From assembly GCF_004349355.1 (NCBI RefSeq), contig NZ_SMFK01000002.1, forward strand, positions 310,001 to 374,000: a DNA stretch of 64,000 bases, read 5' to 3'. Position 1 is the first letter of the stretch. Each line of letters starts with the position of its first letter. Both the position numbers and the translations under genes were made by a program. This document shows, in pieces, positions 1 through 9,228 of this stretch. The notes under the pieces are model-generated. The model was not told the DNA's origin. It made no database searches and was given only the letters and a program-made list of their open reading frames with translations. Source of the DNA: Flavobacterium cellulosilyticum. GTDB lineage: Bacteria; Bacteroidota; Bacteroidia; Flavobacteriales; Flavobacteriaceae.

Positions 1-99
1 TTTTTTTTGATGCAGGCTTCGGCTTTTTTGGGATTGGTTCTAAAAAAAAGAGGAATCAATTTAATACTTTGCTTTAACGCTTTTAATTTTTTATAGGTC

Positions 100-2004
100 A
101 TGAAACATCTTATTTCTTTTCTTTTATTATTTTCTTCAGCTTCCCTTTTTGCGAAAGTAACATTACCCAAGTTTTTTTCAAACCACATGGTTTTACAACG
201 TGACGCTCCCATAACAATTTATGGCTGGGCGGATGCTGGAAAAACTGTAAAAATTAACTTTAACAACACGAATATAGAGACCAAAGCCAATGCAAATGGC
301 GAGTGGACTATTGATTTTAGGGCACAAAAAGCAGGAGGTCCTTATAAAATGGCAATTGCCGAAGACAATACAATTATTTTAGAAGATGTTTATGTTGGAG
401 ATGTTTGGTTTTGTTCTGGGCAATCTAATATGGGTTGGAAATTGGAAGATGCTTTAAATGGAAAAGAAGAACTTTCGAAAGCCAATTATGAAAAAATAAA
501 ATTGCTGCAAGTATCGAGAACTATGGCTGGTTTGCCACAAAAGGACATCGAGAAGGGACAATGGGAAACTTGTTCTCCCGAAAATGCTTTAGGATTTTCG
601 GCTGTTGCTTATTTTTTTGGAAGAGAACTGTATCAGGAATATAATGTTCCCATTGGATTGATAAATTCTTCTTGGGGCGGTACCAACATTGAGGCTTGGA
701 TGAGTGAGGATATGATGGGGAAACACGAGTCCGCCAAAAAGGTAATTGCAGAAATGAAAAATCTCAATTTTTCGGATTTAATTAAAAATTACTACAAAGA
801 CTTTAAGAACTGGGATGCAAAAGTGGATAAACTGGATGTTGGAACGCAGCAAAATTGGTTCGATAGTACTTATGACAAATCATCGTGGAAAACCCTAAAT
901 GTGCCGACTTTTTGGGAAACAGCAAAAATAACACCAAGCAATGGTATCGTGTGGATTACTAAAACTTTTGAATTATCCCAGAAAGATTTGTCCGATAAAG
1001 AATTGCTTTTGAGCATTGGTCGCATAGACAATGAAGACATTACTTATATCAACGGAAAAGTTGTTGGTCAAAGTAGATTAAAAGATTTGGATCGTTTATA
1101 CAAAATTTCTAATACAATGTTCATTGCTGGAAAAAACACCATTACCATTCGCATAAAAAACAATGGTGATATTGGCGGTTTCCGAAGTGCGAAAGAAGCT
1201 ATCTACCTACAAACAGGCCAGCAAAAGATTTCTTTGGCTGGGGATTGGAAATATGAAATAGGAACCAAAACTATTGAAGAAGTTCCTGTATGGCAACATC
1301 CAAACTTATATCCAACTTCATTGTATAACGGAATGGTTGCGCCGTTTTTGGGAATCAAGATCAAGGGTGTCATTTGGTATCAAGCTGAAGCAAATTCTAA
1401 AAATGCCATTGAATATGCCGATTTATTTAAAGATATGATTACCGATTGGCGAAGTAAATGGAATTCGGATTTTACTTTCATTTTTGCCCAATTGCCCAAT
1501 TATGCCAATCAAAACAATCGTTGGGTTACACTTCGTGAATCACAGGCAAAAGCATTGGAATTAAAAAATACCGGAATGGCAGTATTGATTGACGTTGGTA
1601 CTGACGACAACATTCATCCAATCCACAAACAGGTTGTGGGGAAAAGAATGGCAGTGATTGCCGGAAATCTGGCCTATGGTAAAAAAGAATTGCCTGCTTC
1701 GGCTCCTATTTTTGAAAAATACAAAACGGAAGGAAATTCAATACTAGTTACTTTTAAAAACGGGATATTTGCTCCTGAAACTCCCAAATCTGGCATTAGC
1801 GGTTTCATGATTGCCGGCAACGACAATAAATTCTATCCCGCAAACGGAAAGTTGCAAAATGACATGAAAACCATAAAGTTGGGCAGCGACAAAGTTTCTG
1901 AGCCTAAAGAAGTTCGGTATCTATGGGATGACGCACCAGGAAAAGTAATGCTTTATAACAAAGACGGACTAGCAACTCCGCCTTTTAGAACTGATGGTTT
2001 GTGA
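100..2004 (+). CDS. Secreted sialate O-acetylesterase-like esterase
   Basis: Predicted exported carbohydrate acetylesterase that removes O-acetyl groups from sugars. The 634-residue product starts with a signal peptide (about residues 1-18, ending in LFA). It follows with the typical opening of this family (SNHMVLQRD) and the nucleophile motif GQSNM, with Ser109. A second catalytic segment, DDNIHPIHK, lies near residue 510 and supplies the His. Residues of roughly 270-385 look like the jelly-roll insert common in this family. It lies 58 bp upstream of a PL6 alginate lyase on the same strand, so the real substrate is more likely acetylated alginate or another uronan than sialic acid; that is inference from context. 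The family call is firm, the substrate is not. Confidence 0.88.
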   Translation: MKHLISFLLLFSSASLFAKVTLPKFFSNHMVLQRDAPITIYGWADAGKTVKINFNNTNIETKANANGEWTIDFRAQKAGGPYKMAIAEDNTIILEDVYVGDVWFCSGQSNMGWKLEDALNGKEELSKANYEKIKLLQVSRTMAGLPQKDIEKGQWETCSPENALGFSAVAYFFGRELYQEYNVPIGLINSSWGGTNIEAWMSEDMMGKHESAKKVIAEMKNLNFSDLIKNYYKDFKNWDAKVDKLDVGTQQNWFDSTYDKSSWKTLNVPTFWETAKITPSNGIVWITKTFELSQKDLSDKELLLSIGRIDNEDITYINGKVVGQSRLKDLDRLYKISNTMFIAGKNTITIRIKNNGDIGGFRSAKEAIYLQTGQQKISLAGDWKYEIGTKTIEEVPVWQHPNLYPTSLYNGMVAPFLGIKIKGVIWYQAEANSKNAIEYADLFKDMITDWRSKWNSDFTFIFAQLPNYANQNNRWVTLRESQAKALELKNTGMAVLIDVGTDDNIHPIHKQVVGKRMAVIAGNLAYGKKELPASAPIFEKYKTEGNSILVTFKNGIFAPETPKSGISGFMIAGNDNKFYPANGKLQNDMKTIKLGSDKVSEPKEVRYLWDDAPGKVMLYNKDGLATPPFRTDGL

Positions 2005-2062
2005 TTGCACTTTTTTAGATTATGTTGATTGAATACTGGATTTGTTTTGATAATTTTTAAAA

Positions 2063-4378
2063 ATGGAATTGATGAGAAATTTGTTGTTTTTTTGTGTTGT
2101 CTTAACGTTATTTTCCTTTGGAAAAAAAGAAATCGGCAACACTATTAAAGTAAATAACCAGGAAGAGTTAAAATCCGCCGTCAAAAATGCCGTTGCTGGT
2201 GACGAAATCATTCTTGCAAATGGCGTTTGGAAAGATGTCCAGATTAAATTTTATGGAAAAGGAACGAAAGACGCCCCCATTGTTCTACGTGCGGAAACAT
2301 CAGGTAAAGTAACCATTGAAGGGGTTTCTGATTTAAAAATTGGAGGAACTTATCTAGAAGTTAGAGGACTTTATTTCAAAAACGGATATACTCCGTCGAA
2401 TTCCGTTATTGATTTTCGCATTGATTCCAAAACCATTGCCAATAACTGTAAAGTATTGGATTGTGTTATCGAAGATTTCACGCAACTTAATCGCAATAAA
2501 GAAGACCATTGGATAGAATTTTGGGGAAGGCACAATCAGTTAGACCATTGTTCTGTTACCGGAAAATCTAATTCGGGACCCACAATTTTGGTGGCCTTGA
2601 AAGGGAACGAACACATTAACAACTATCATCAGATTACCAACAACCACTTTGGACCAAGACCCCGTAAAGGAGGGCCGCACGGCGAAACCCTGCAAATTGG
2701 GGACAGCAATACATCAATGGCGCCATCTTATACCAATGTTGCCAATAATCTTTTTGAACGATGCGACGGCGAAGTGGAGATTATTTCGAACAAATCCAAC
2801 AATAACGAATACAGAAACAACATTTTTTATAAATGCGAAGGTTCCTTGGTTTTGAGACATGGAAATTATTGCACCATCGACGGGAATATATTCATTGGCG
2901 ACGACAATTCTGAATTTATGGGTGGAATACGGGTGATCAATACGGGGCACCTGATTATCAACAATTATTTTTATAAAATTAAAGGGAAAGAATTTAGAAG
3001 TGCTTTGGCAGTCATGAATGGCGTTCCTAAATCACCTCAAAACCGCTACAATCAAGTGACGGATGCAGTCGTGGCTTACAATACTTTTGTCGATTGCAAG
3101 ACTCCTTGGCAGTTTAGCGTGGGTGCCAATATGGATAAAAGCGATGTTTTGCCTGCGCAAGAAATACGTTCCGCCAGACCCGACAGAATGATTGTGGCCA
3201 ATAATATTATTTTTAATCATCAAGGCGATGAGTTTCCAATAAAGGCATACGACAAAGTTGATGGTGTTTTGTTCAAAAATAATTTCATCAACAGCGTCAA
3301 CAAAAGTGATGTTAAAAGCGATGGACTTAAAACGCAAAACCTAGCAATGACCAAGTTGTCTGATTGGCTTTACATACCTACAGTTGACCAAAAAGAATTA
3401 TATGCAGGATTTGAATTTGAGAATATAAAAAAGGATGTTTTTTCAAATAGTAGAGCGGCTGCAAATGGAACGGGGGCAATCGTTCTACCGGTTGACAAGA
3501 GCAAAGGGACAATCAATAAAAAAGCATATGGAGCACATTGGTTTTCAGATGAGGCAGTAAAAGAAACTTCTAAAACAATTCGGGTGGCTTCAGAAAATGA
3601 ATTGACGGAAGCTTTGGACAAAGCGACATCCGGAACTGTAATCGAATTAAAAAAAGGGATATACAAGATTGCCGCTTCTTTGACGATTGACAAGAAAATC
3701 ACGATCAAGTCCAAAGACCAAAAGAAAAGAGCCACGGTAGAATATTCGGGTCAAGCCAACACGCCAACTTTCTTGATGGGAGCCGGTGGAAATTTAACCT
3801 TGGAAAATATTATTCTCAAAGGGGAAAAGAACCAACACGCTTTTGCTACCAAGGAAAAAGAAATGTTTTCTGCCTATAATCTAAAGGTAAAAAACACGGA
3901 AATAAGCGATTTCGATGGAGTTTTGAATGCCTACAAAGATTCTTTTGCAGACACGATTTCAATAGACAATTCGGTGATTAAAAACTGCAAAAGAGGATTG
4001 AAGTTAGCAGATGAAAATGATGATCTTGGCGAATATAATGCCGAGTTTGTTTACATCACGAATTCTAAATTTGAGAATGTTCAAAGCAATATTCTAGATT
4101 ATTATCGCGGTGGTTATGATGAATCCACTATAGGAGGGAACCTGGTTTTTCATAATAACACTGTTGCGAATTGCGGCAAAGAAGAGAAAAGTGGGATATT
4201 GATAAAAACACAAGGAATTGTGAATGTGGCAATTTCAAAAAATAATTTTCTCAACAATCCCATAAAATATATAGCAGTCCTTTGGGGCGAAAAAAACCAG
4301 CAACCGAAAGAAAATACAATTACAAATTCGGGAGAATTTAAAACAGAACAAAATTTAAAACAAAAAATGATGTATTAG
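2063..4378 (+). CDS. PL6 family alginate lyase (chondroitinase-B type)
   Basis: Predicted secreted polysaccharide lyase that cleaves alginate by beta-elimination. The 771-residue product has an N-terminal signal peptide and a long parallel beta-helix. The PL6 catalytic pair is visible: Lys244 in EIISNKSNNN and Arg265 in LVLRHG. Residues of about 500-770 form a second beta-helix-like half that restarts with IRVASENELTEAL, echoing IKVNNQEELKSAV near the N-terminus. This gives the two-helix architecture known for some PL6 enzymes. Start: the ATG at 2063 is followed in frame by another at 2072, and either gives a plausible signal peptide. It is probably co-transcribed with the esterase just upstream and, over a 101-bp gap, with the RraA-like gene downstream. 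Confidence 0.9.
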   Translation: MELMRNLLFFCVVLTLFSFGKKEIGNTIKVNNQEELKSAVKNAVAGDEIILANGVWKDVQIKFYGKGTKDAPIVLRAETSGKVTIEGVSDLKIGGTYLEVRGLYFKNGYTPSNSVIDFRIDSKTIANNCKVLDCVIEDFTQLNRNKEDHWIEFWGRHNQLDHCSVTGKSNSGPTILVALKGNEHINNYHQITNNHFGPRPRKGGPHGETLQIGDSNTSMAPSYTNVANNLFERCDGEVEIISNKSNNNEYRNNIFYKCEGSLVLRHGNYCTIDGNIFIGDDNSEFMGGIRVINTGHLIINNYFYKIKGKEFRSALAVMNGVPKSPQNRYNQVTDAVVAYNTFVDCKTPWQFSVGANMDKSDVLPAQEIRSARPDRMIVANNIIFNHQGDEFPIKAYDKVDGVLFKNNFINSVNKSDVKSDGLKTQNLAMTKLSDWLYIPTVDQKELYAGFEFENIKKDVFSNSRAAANGTGAIVLPVDKSKGTINKKAYGAHWFSDEAVKETSKTIRVASENELTEALDKATSGTVIELKKGIYKIAASLTIDKKITIKSKDQKKRATVEYSGQANTPTFLMGAGGNLTLENIILKGEKNQHAFATKEKEMFSAYNLKVKNTEISDFDGVLNAYKDSFADTISIDNSVIKNCKRGLKLADENDDLGEYNAEFVYITNSKFENVQSNILDYYRGGYDESTIGGNLVFHNNTVANCGKEEKSGILIKTQGIVNVAISKNNFLNNPIKYIAVLWGEKNQQPKENTITNSGEFKTEQNLKQKMMY

Positions 4379-4479
4379 AAACAAATAGATAGTTGGTTAT
4401 CGTTAAAAGAGAATCCTAATTTGTTTTACCAAAAATACAGCTATTTGTTTATCGAACATTTTTTTAATATAAATCACAA

Positions 4480-5199
4480 ATGATGACACTATGTGACTCG
4501 ACTAGAGATAAATTAAGAAAGGTAAGTACGCCTACAATTGCAACTTGTCTTTTCAAAAAAGGATTGAAAAATCAATTTATTCAAGATGTAAGACCTTTAA
4601 AATTAGGCAAACCTACGATGGTTGGCGAAGCCTTTACTTTAAGATGCATCCCTGCACGCGAAGATCGCAATCCCATAACGGTTTTCAGAAATAGTGATCA
4701 TCCACAAAGAGTAGCCGTGGAAGAATGTCCTCCGGGTCATATATTGGTAATTGATAGCCGAAAAGATGCACGCGCGGCGTCGGGTGGCGATATTTTGGTG
4801 ACACGTTTAATGGTCAGGGGTGTCGCCGGAATTGTGACGGACGGAGGCTTCAGGGATTCGTCCAATATTGCGAATCTGGCCATTCCTTCTTATCATAACA
4901 GGCCTGCTGCTCCCACAAATTTGACATTGCATGAAGCGCTTGATATCAACGTTCCCATTGCTTGTGGGGATGTAGCCGTTTTTCCTGGCGATGTCTTGGT
5001 TGGCGATGACGACGGCGTTATGGTAATCCCCGCAGGCATTGTCGATGAAGTGGCAGATGAATGTATTGAAATGACGCTTTTTGAAAATTTTGTGCTGGAA
5101 AAAGTTCAAGAAGGAAGATCGGTAATTGGGCTATATCCTCCAACAAATGATAACACCTTAATTGATTTTGAGGCTTGGAAAACCACGAAAGGGAATTAA
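4480..5199 (+). CDS. RraA-like protein (HMG-aldolase/demethylmenaquinone methyltransferase-like fold)
   Basis: 239-residue cytoplasmic protein of the RraA superfamily. The diagnostic core is present: PPGHILVIDS, then ASGGDILVTRLMVRG, then GIVTDGGFRDSSNI, in which Arg-Asp and the following acidic positions correspond to the pyruvate and metal site of 4-hydroxy-4-methyl-2-oxoglutarate type aldolases. Family members either cleave 2-oxo acids or, in RraA proper, bind RNase E. The length, longer than the roughly 160 residues of RraA, and the location between alginate lyases and a 2-oxoglutarate-semialdehyde-type dehydrogenase favour a catabolic aldolase or decarboxylase for a uronate-derived keto acid. 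That role is inferred from neighbours. Confidence 0.8.
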   Translation: MMTLCDSTRDKLRKVSTPTIATCLFKKGLKNQFIQDVRPLKLGKPTMVGEAFTLRCIPAREDRNPITVFRNSDHPQRVAVEECPPGHILVIDSRKDARAASGGDILVTRLMVRGVAGIVTDGGFRDSSNIANLAIPSYHNRPAAPTNLTLHEALDINVPIACGDVAVFPGDVLVGDDDGVMVIPAGIVDEVADECIEMTLFENFVLEKVQEGRSVIGLYPPTNDNTLIDFEAWKTTKGN

Positions 5200-5210
5200 T
5201 CGCTTCATTA

Positions 5211-5248
5211 AAAAAACCCATTAAAAAATGAATTTTAATGGGTTTTTT
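5211..5248. terminator. Bidirectional rho-independent terminator
   Basis: A perfect inverted repeat, AACCCATTAAAA and its complement, separated by a short loop and flanked by A and T runs. It lies between the convergent RraA-like gene and the aldehyde dehydrogenase and could end transcription from both sides. Confidence 0.85.
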
Positions 5249-5269
5249 ATGAAACAATATTTTGAAAAA

Positions 5270-6814
5270 TTATAGTTTTGATTTTGTAAAATCACCATTA
5301 ATAAGTCTCCAAATATTCCCGATATTCTCATTTTTAAGAGCCTCGGGAAGTAGTTCATTTGGATAATCCTGAAAGCAAACGGGTCTCACAAAACGTTTGA
5401 TGGCACCAGTTCCCACCGATGTTGATTGAGGAGCTGTTGTTGCAGGATATGGTCCTCCGTGAACCATTGAATGACAAACTTCAACTCCTGTAGGATAACC
5501 GTTAATCAGAACTCTTCCTACTTTCAATTCCAAAATATCAAATAATTCGTTGTATTCAGCAAAATCTTTAGGTGTTCCAAAAACGGTAGCCGTTAGATGT
5601 CCTTCCAAATTTCTTGCAGCTTCAAGAATAGCTTCTTTCGACTGGGCTTCAACCAATACACTCGATGGTCCAAAATTCTCTGTAGACAAAGAATTATTTT
5701 TTATGAAATTCTCCATCGAAGTTTTAAATATTCTGGGGGTTGCACTGTTAGGTGAATTTTCTTCAAAACCAACAGCAAATTCTTCTACTTGATGAATATC
5801 CAATATTTTTTGAATCCCTTTATCATATGCCTTTTTTATGTTTGGGGTCAGCATTACTCCCGCAGGAACTTCGCTTATTTTATGTTTTAATTGATTATAG
5901 AATTTAGTGGCTCCTTCGGATTTTTGAACAAAGGAAAGTCCTGGATTAGTGCAAAATTGCCCCACACACATAGTTATTGCCCCAGCCATTCCCGTCGCAA
6001 TTTCTTCCCCTCTTTCTTCAAGGATTCCAGGTAGAATAAACACTGGATTTGTACTTCCCATTTCTGCAAATACAGGAATAGGTTCAGGACGTGCATTGGC
6101 ATAATCAAATAACGCTTTACCTCCAGCATGCGATCCCGTGAACCCGACTGCTTTTATGCCCGGATGTTTAACCAATGCCTCACCAACGGTTCTTGAATTT
6201 CCTTGAACCAGTGAAAAAGTGCCTTCGGGCATCCCGCAAATTTTTATTGCTTTTGAAATGGCTTCGGCAACCATTTCCGAAGTTTTAGGATGCGCTTCAT
6301 GACCCTTTACGACAACAGGGCAACCGGCGGCCAAAGCTGATGCCGTGTCACCTCCGGCGGTTGAAAAAGCCAGAGGAAAATTACTCGCTCCAAATATGGC
6401 AACAGGTCCCAATGGTATCAATATGTGCCTGATGTCTGATTTTGGCAAAGGAGTCCTGTCCGGAATTGCCGTGTCTATTCTTGCATCAACCCATGAACCT
6501 TCGCGAACTACAGTTGCAAATAATTTCAACTGACTCATTGTTCTTCCTCTTTCCCCTTGTAATCTAGCGACAGGAAGACCTGTTTCCAAGTTGCATCTTT
6601 CTATAAGTGCATCACCTAAATTTAATATTTCGTCAGCAATTTGATCCAAAAAAGCTGCAATACTAATTTGATCCTTTTTTCTGTAAATATCAAATGCTGT
6701 TGTTGCTTTTTGAACAGCTTTATTAACTTCTTCTAATGTTGCATTCGTAAACTTACTTTCCAATTGTTCATTATTGGCAGGGTTTATTGCGTGAAATGTA
6801 TTGCTTGTATTCAT
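5270..6814 (-). CDS. NADP-dependent aldehyde dehydrogenase, 2,5-dioxopentanoate (alpha-ketoglutarate semialdehyde) type
   Basis: 514-residue cytoplasmic aldehyde dehydrogenase. The catalytic Cys288 lies in VGQFCTNPG and the general base Glu251 in FAEMGSTNP. The nucleotide-binding loop GFTGSHAGGKAL is also present. Overall it resembles the subgroup that oxidises 2-oxoglutarate semialdehyde to 2-oxoglutarate, the last step of oxidative uronate, pentose or hydroxyproline breakdown. It is convergent with the RraA-like gene and lies downstream of PL17 on the same strand (109-bp gap), so it probably forms a unit with the PL17 lyase and the symporter. The usual non-phosphorylative route for alginate uses KdgK/KdgA, so this enzyme hints at an additional oxidative branch. 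That is inference. Confidence 0.85.
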   Translation of the reverse strand: MNTSNTFHAINPANNEQLESKFTNATLEEVNKAVQKATTAFDIYRKKDQISIAAFLDQIADEILNLGDALIERCNLETGLPVARLQGERGRTMSQLKLFATVVREGSWVDARIDTAIPDRTPLPKSDIRHILIPLGPVAIFGASNFPLAFSTAGGDTASALAAGCPVVVKGHEAHPKTSEMVAEAISKAIKICGMPEGTFSLVQGNSRTVGEALVKHPGIKAVGFTGSHAGGKALFDYANARPEPIPVFAEMGSTNPVFILPGILEERGEEIATGMAGAITMCVGQFCTNPGLSFVQKSEGATKFYNQLKHKISEVPAGVMLTPNIKKAYDKGIQKILDIHQVEEFAVGFEENSPNSATPRIFKTSMENFIKNNSLSTENFGPSSVLVEAQSKEAILEAARNLEGHLTATVFGTPKDFAEYNELFDILELKVGRVLINGYPTGVEVCHSMVHGGPYPATTAPQSTSVGTGAIKRFVRPVCFQDYPNELLPEALKNENIGNIWRLINGDFTKSKL

Positions 6815-6923
6815 TTGTACATAGTATTTTTTAATTTATTATTCCTTGAATGGAAATCAATCCCAGCTATTTTTTAGTAGTTTATGAAAAAAATATTTTA
6901 TCTCTATTATTTTTAAAGTAATT

Positions 6924-9209
6924 CTATTTGTCAAATAGTTGCATATAGGGACCCATCCATTTTTGCATTTTGCCATCAATCTTTAAGGAATGTGATTTTT
7001 TAGTGTCATTATTATTTAAAGAAAGAATAACTCTCAATTTTTTATCCTGAACTATTACATCAATTGCGATGTAGTCAGAATCCTGATATACAATGGCTAA
7101 TTTTTTAATTCCTCCTTCTGAATTTGTTACGATTTCTCTCGTAAGACTTTTTGAACCATGTGGTTCCACTATGGATACAAAAGTGTGATTTTTAGCTTCT
7201 TTTTGTCTGATGATAAAGGAAGGGTCAGGTCGCAAATTGAATTCAGGATCGTTAGCTCCCAATCGGCACAGTAACAATTCTGTGTTTTCATCTGCAACTG
7301 TTGTAATGGTGTAAAACCTTCCGCTGTTTAACCAAGTAAATTTTGCTTGAGGCTCTTTTGTTTTTCCTTTACTCAATAACCATAGATGTTGATACCCATT
7401 GGCTTCTCCTAAAGGTTTTAAATCTTTTGTCATCACCTCATGGTCAAAAGGAACATCCATTATTTCACCTAAATAATGAAATGGAAGATCCAATTGATGT
7501 TTTGATTCGGATACCACGTTGAAAATATCTAATACAAATGGTTTTTCTAATCGACTATCCGTAATCATTACAAATGTTCGGTGCATTTGAATTCCTGGAT
7601 ACGCATTGTTTTCTTTGGCACTGATAATCTGATATGATTCATTAGATGCATCATAAAAATACAATTCAGAATTGTGCTCGGAAGACTCATTTATATCTCC
7701 ATTAAAATGGGATTTTTCATCCACGACAAGTGTATTATGTGCTATAGTTTGTTTAGCCCATGTCGTATTTTCGGGTAAATATCTACCCCCTATTTTTTGA
7801 ATGACTGCTACCCATCTTGCTGCGCCATAATCTTGTAAAATCTCATTTCCATTGTCGTACAATAACTGGTTAAGTTTGTCAAAATGGCCATGTGCAAGAC
7901 CGTGTGAAGTATATCGCATGATTTGACATAATTGATCAGAAGAAGGACCATATCTTAAAATACCCACACCTCCATTTTTACCATCGGCACCATCTCCAAA
8001 ATTGGCAGACTTCCAAATAAATGCTTTTGCTTTATTTTCGGCAACATCCTTTGCAACTTCAAATCCTCCTTCACTAAAAACGACTCTATCTTGTTTTGCG
8101 GCAACATCTAATAACTCTGCATCTTTTCCATAGTTTTTATATACAACATCTAATGCCAATGTTAATTCTGGAGAAGCAAATGACATCCCTTTTAATGCAT
8201 CATTAAAAGGAAAGAAATCACCGTTTGTATTAGATAACTGTAAAGCGGTATACAAAGCTTTCTTCAAAATTGAATCACGGTATTTGAAAATTTTTATATC
8301 TGGATTATTGTTTTCAATTGTTTGCGCTAATAATATAAATGGCCAAATTGAAAAACGCTGATAGTAAGGGCCTTCAATATAGAAGCCATCAGGCGAGAAT
8401 AAGTTGTCAAGCTGCATAAAATATCCAGCTGGTCTATCTGGGTCAAATCCTTTTAAGGCGGGGTCATTATAATCTACTGTTTTAAAAGTTTCTAAAGTTC
8501 TGTCAATTTCAGCTCCAAACAAGGCTCTTTTTATTAACTCTTTGTCATTTAAAACATAACCTGCCATACCTACGGCTGCATTTAACCAAATTCCATGATT
8601 ATGGACTCTATTGAACATCTTTGGTGATCCAACTGATAAAAAGTCTGCTAAAGGTTTTAATAATTTCGTTTCAACAGCTTTTCTGTCTTCTGGAGTAAAT
8701 TCGTAATATACACAGTCGTATGCTTGGGCTACATTTACCAAAAATGCGGCATCATTTAGGGCTTGCCAAAATAATTTTCCTGGAGAATATGATTTTCCAT
8801 CTGGATGCAATCCAAGCGTTGGAAACAACGCGACGTATCCCTTAAACATTTTTATTACGTAATCGGAATATTTTTTGTCTCCAAGTACCTGATACAACAT
8901 CGCGGCACGATACATCATGAGATAATTCTCTTTATGCTTTTCATGAGTATAGCCTCCGGCAGGATCTACAGGAATGGGGAAATCAATCTCTTTATTAAGT
9001 TCAGGATCTACTAAATCCTTCATTTCTTTAATAGAATTATCTAATAGGGGATATTTTCCTAATTTTTTTTTAATTAATTCTATGCTCTTGGCAGTTGTTA
9101 TTAAATTGGGATGTAGCTGTTTATTTTCCTGGGAGATACCAGTAAAAGTAGTTAAGAACATTATGGAAAATAGGGTAATAGACAGCTTATAATTCTTATA
9201 AATCTTCAT
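6924..9209 (-). CDS. PL17 oligoalginate lyase (heparinase II/III-like)
   Basis: 761-residue secreted exolyase that degrades alginate oligomers to unsaturated monouronate. It begins with a signal peptide (about residues 1-26, TFTGISQ). An alpha/alpha-barrel half carries the catalytic Asn-His in RVHNHGIWLN (Asn204-His205) and the Tyr region GPYYQRFSIWPF. A beta-sheet half follows, with TSHGLAHGHFDKLN and AKQTIAHNTLVVDE as in PL17 and heparinase-type lyases. It complements the endolytic PL6 encoded nearby: polymer to oligomer, then oligomer to monomer. It lies 19 bp downstream of the broken symporter gene and is probably in the same transcript. Confidence 0.92.
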   Translation of the reverse strand: MKIYKNYKLSITLFSIMFLTTFTGISQENKQLHPNLITTAKSIELIKKKLGKYPLLDNSIKEMKDLVDPELNKEIDFPIPVDPAGGYTHEKHKENYLMMYRAAMLYQVLGDKKYSDYVIKMFKGYVALFPTLGLHPDGKSYSPGKLFWQALNDAAFLVNVAQAYDCVYYEFTPEDRKAVETKLLKPLADFLSVGSPKMFNRVHNHGIWLNAAVGMAGYVLNDKELIKRALFGAEIDRTLETFKTVDYNDPALKGFDPDRPAGYFMQLDNLFSPDGFYIEGPYYQRFSIWPFILLAQTIENNNPDIKIFKYRDSILKKALYTALQLSNTNGDFFPFNDALKGMSFASPELTLALDVVYKNYGKDAELLDVAAKQDRVVFSEGGFEVAKDVAENKAKAFIWKSANFGDGADGKNGGVGILRYGPSSDQLCQIMRYTSHGLAHGHFDKLNQLLYDNGNEILQDYGAARWVAVIQKIGGRYLPENTTWAKQTIAHNTLVVDEKSHFNGDINESSEHNSELYFYDASNESYQIISAKENNAYPGIQMHRTFVMITDSRLEKPFVLDIFNVVSESKHQLDLPFHYLGEIMDVPFDHEVMTKDLKPLGEANGYQHLWLLSKGKTKEPQAKFTWLNSGRFYTITTVADENTELLLCRLGANDPEFNLRPDPSFIIRQKEAKNHTFVSIVEPHGSKSLTREIVTNSEGGIKKLAIVYQDSDYIAIDVIVQDKKLRVILSLNNNDTKKSHSLKIDGKMQKWMGPYMQLFDK

Positions 9210-9228
9210 AATAAAATAGTTTTTTAAA

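Noticed and set aside
4392..4436. TTGGTTATC and TTTGTTTTACCAAA before the RraA-like gene, a possible weak operator
   Set aside because: Half-sites are incomplete and wrongly spaced; too weak to list beside the four clear double palindromes.
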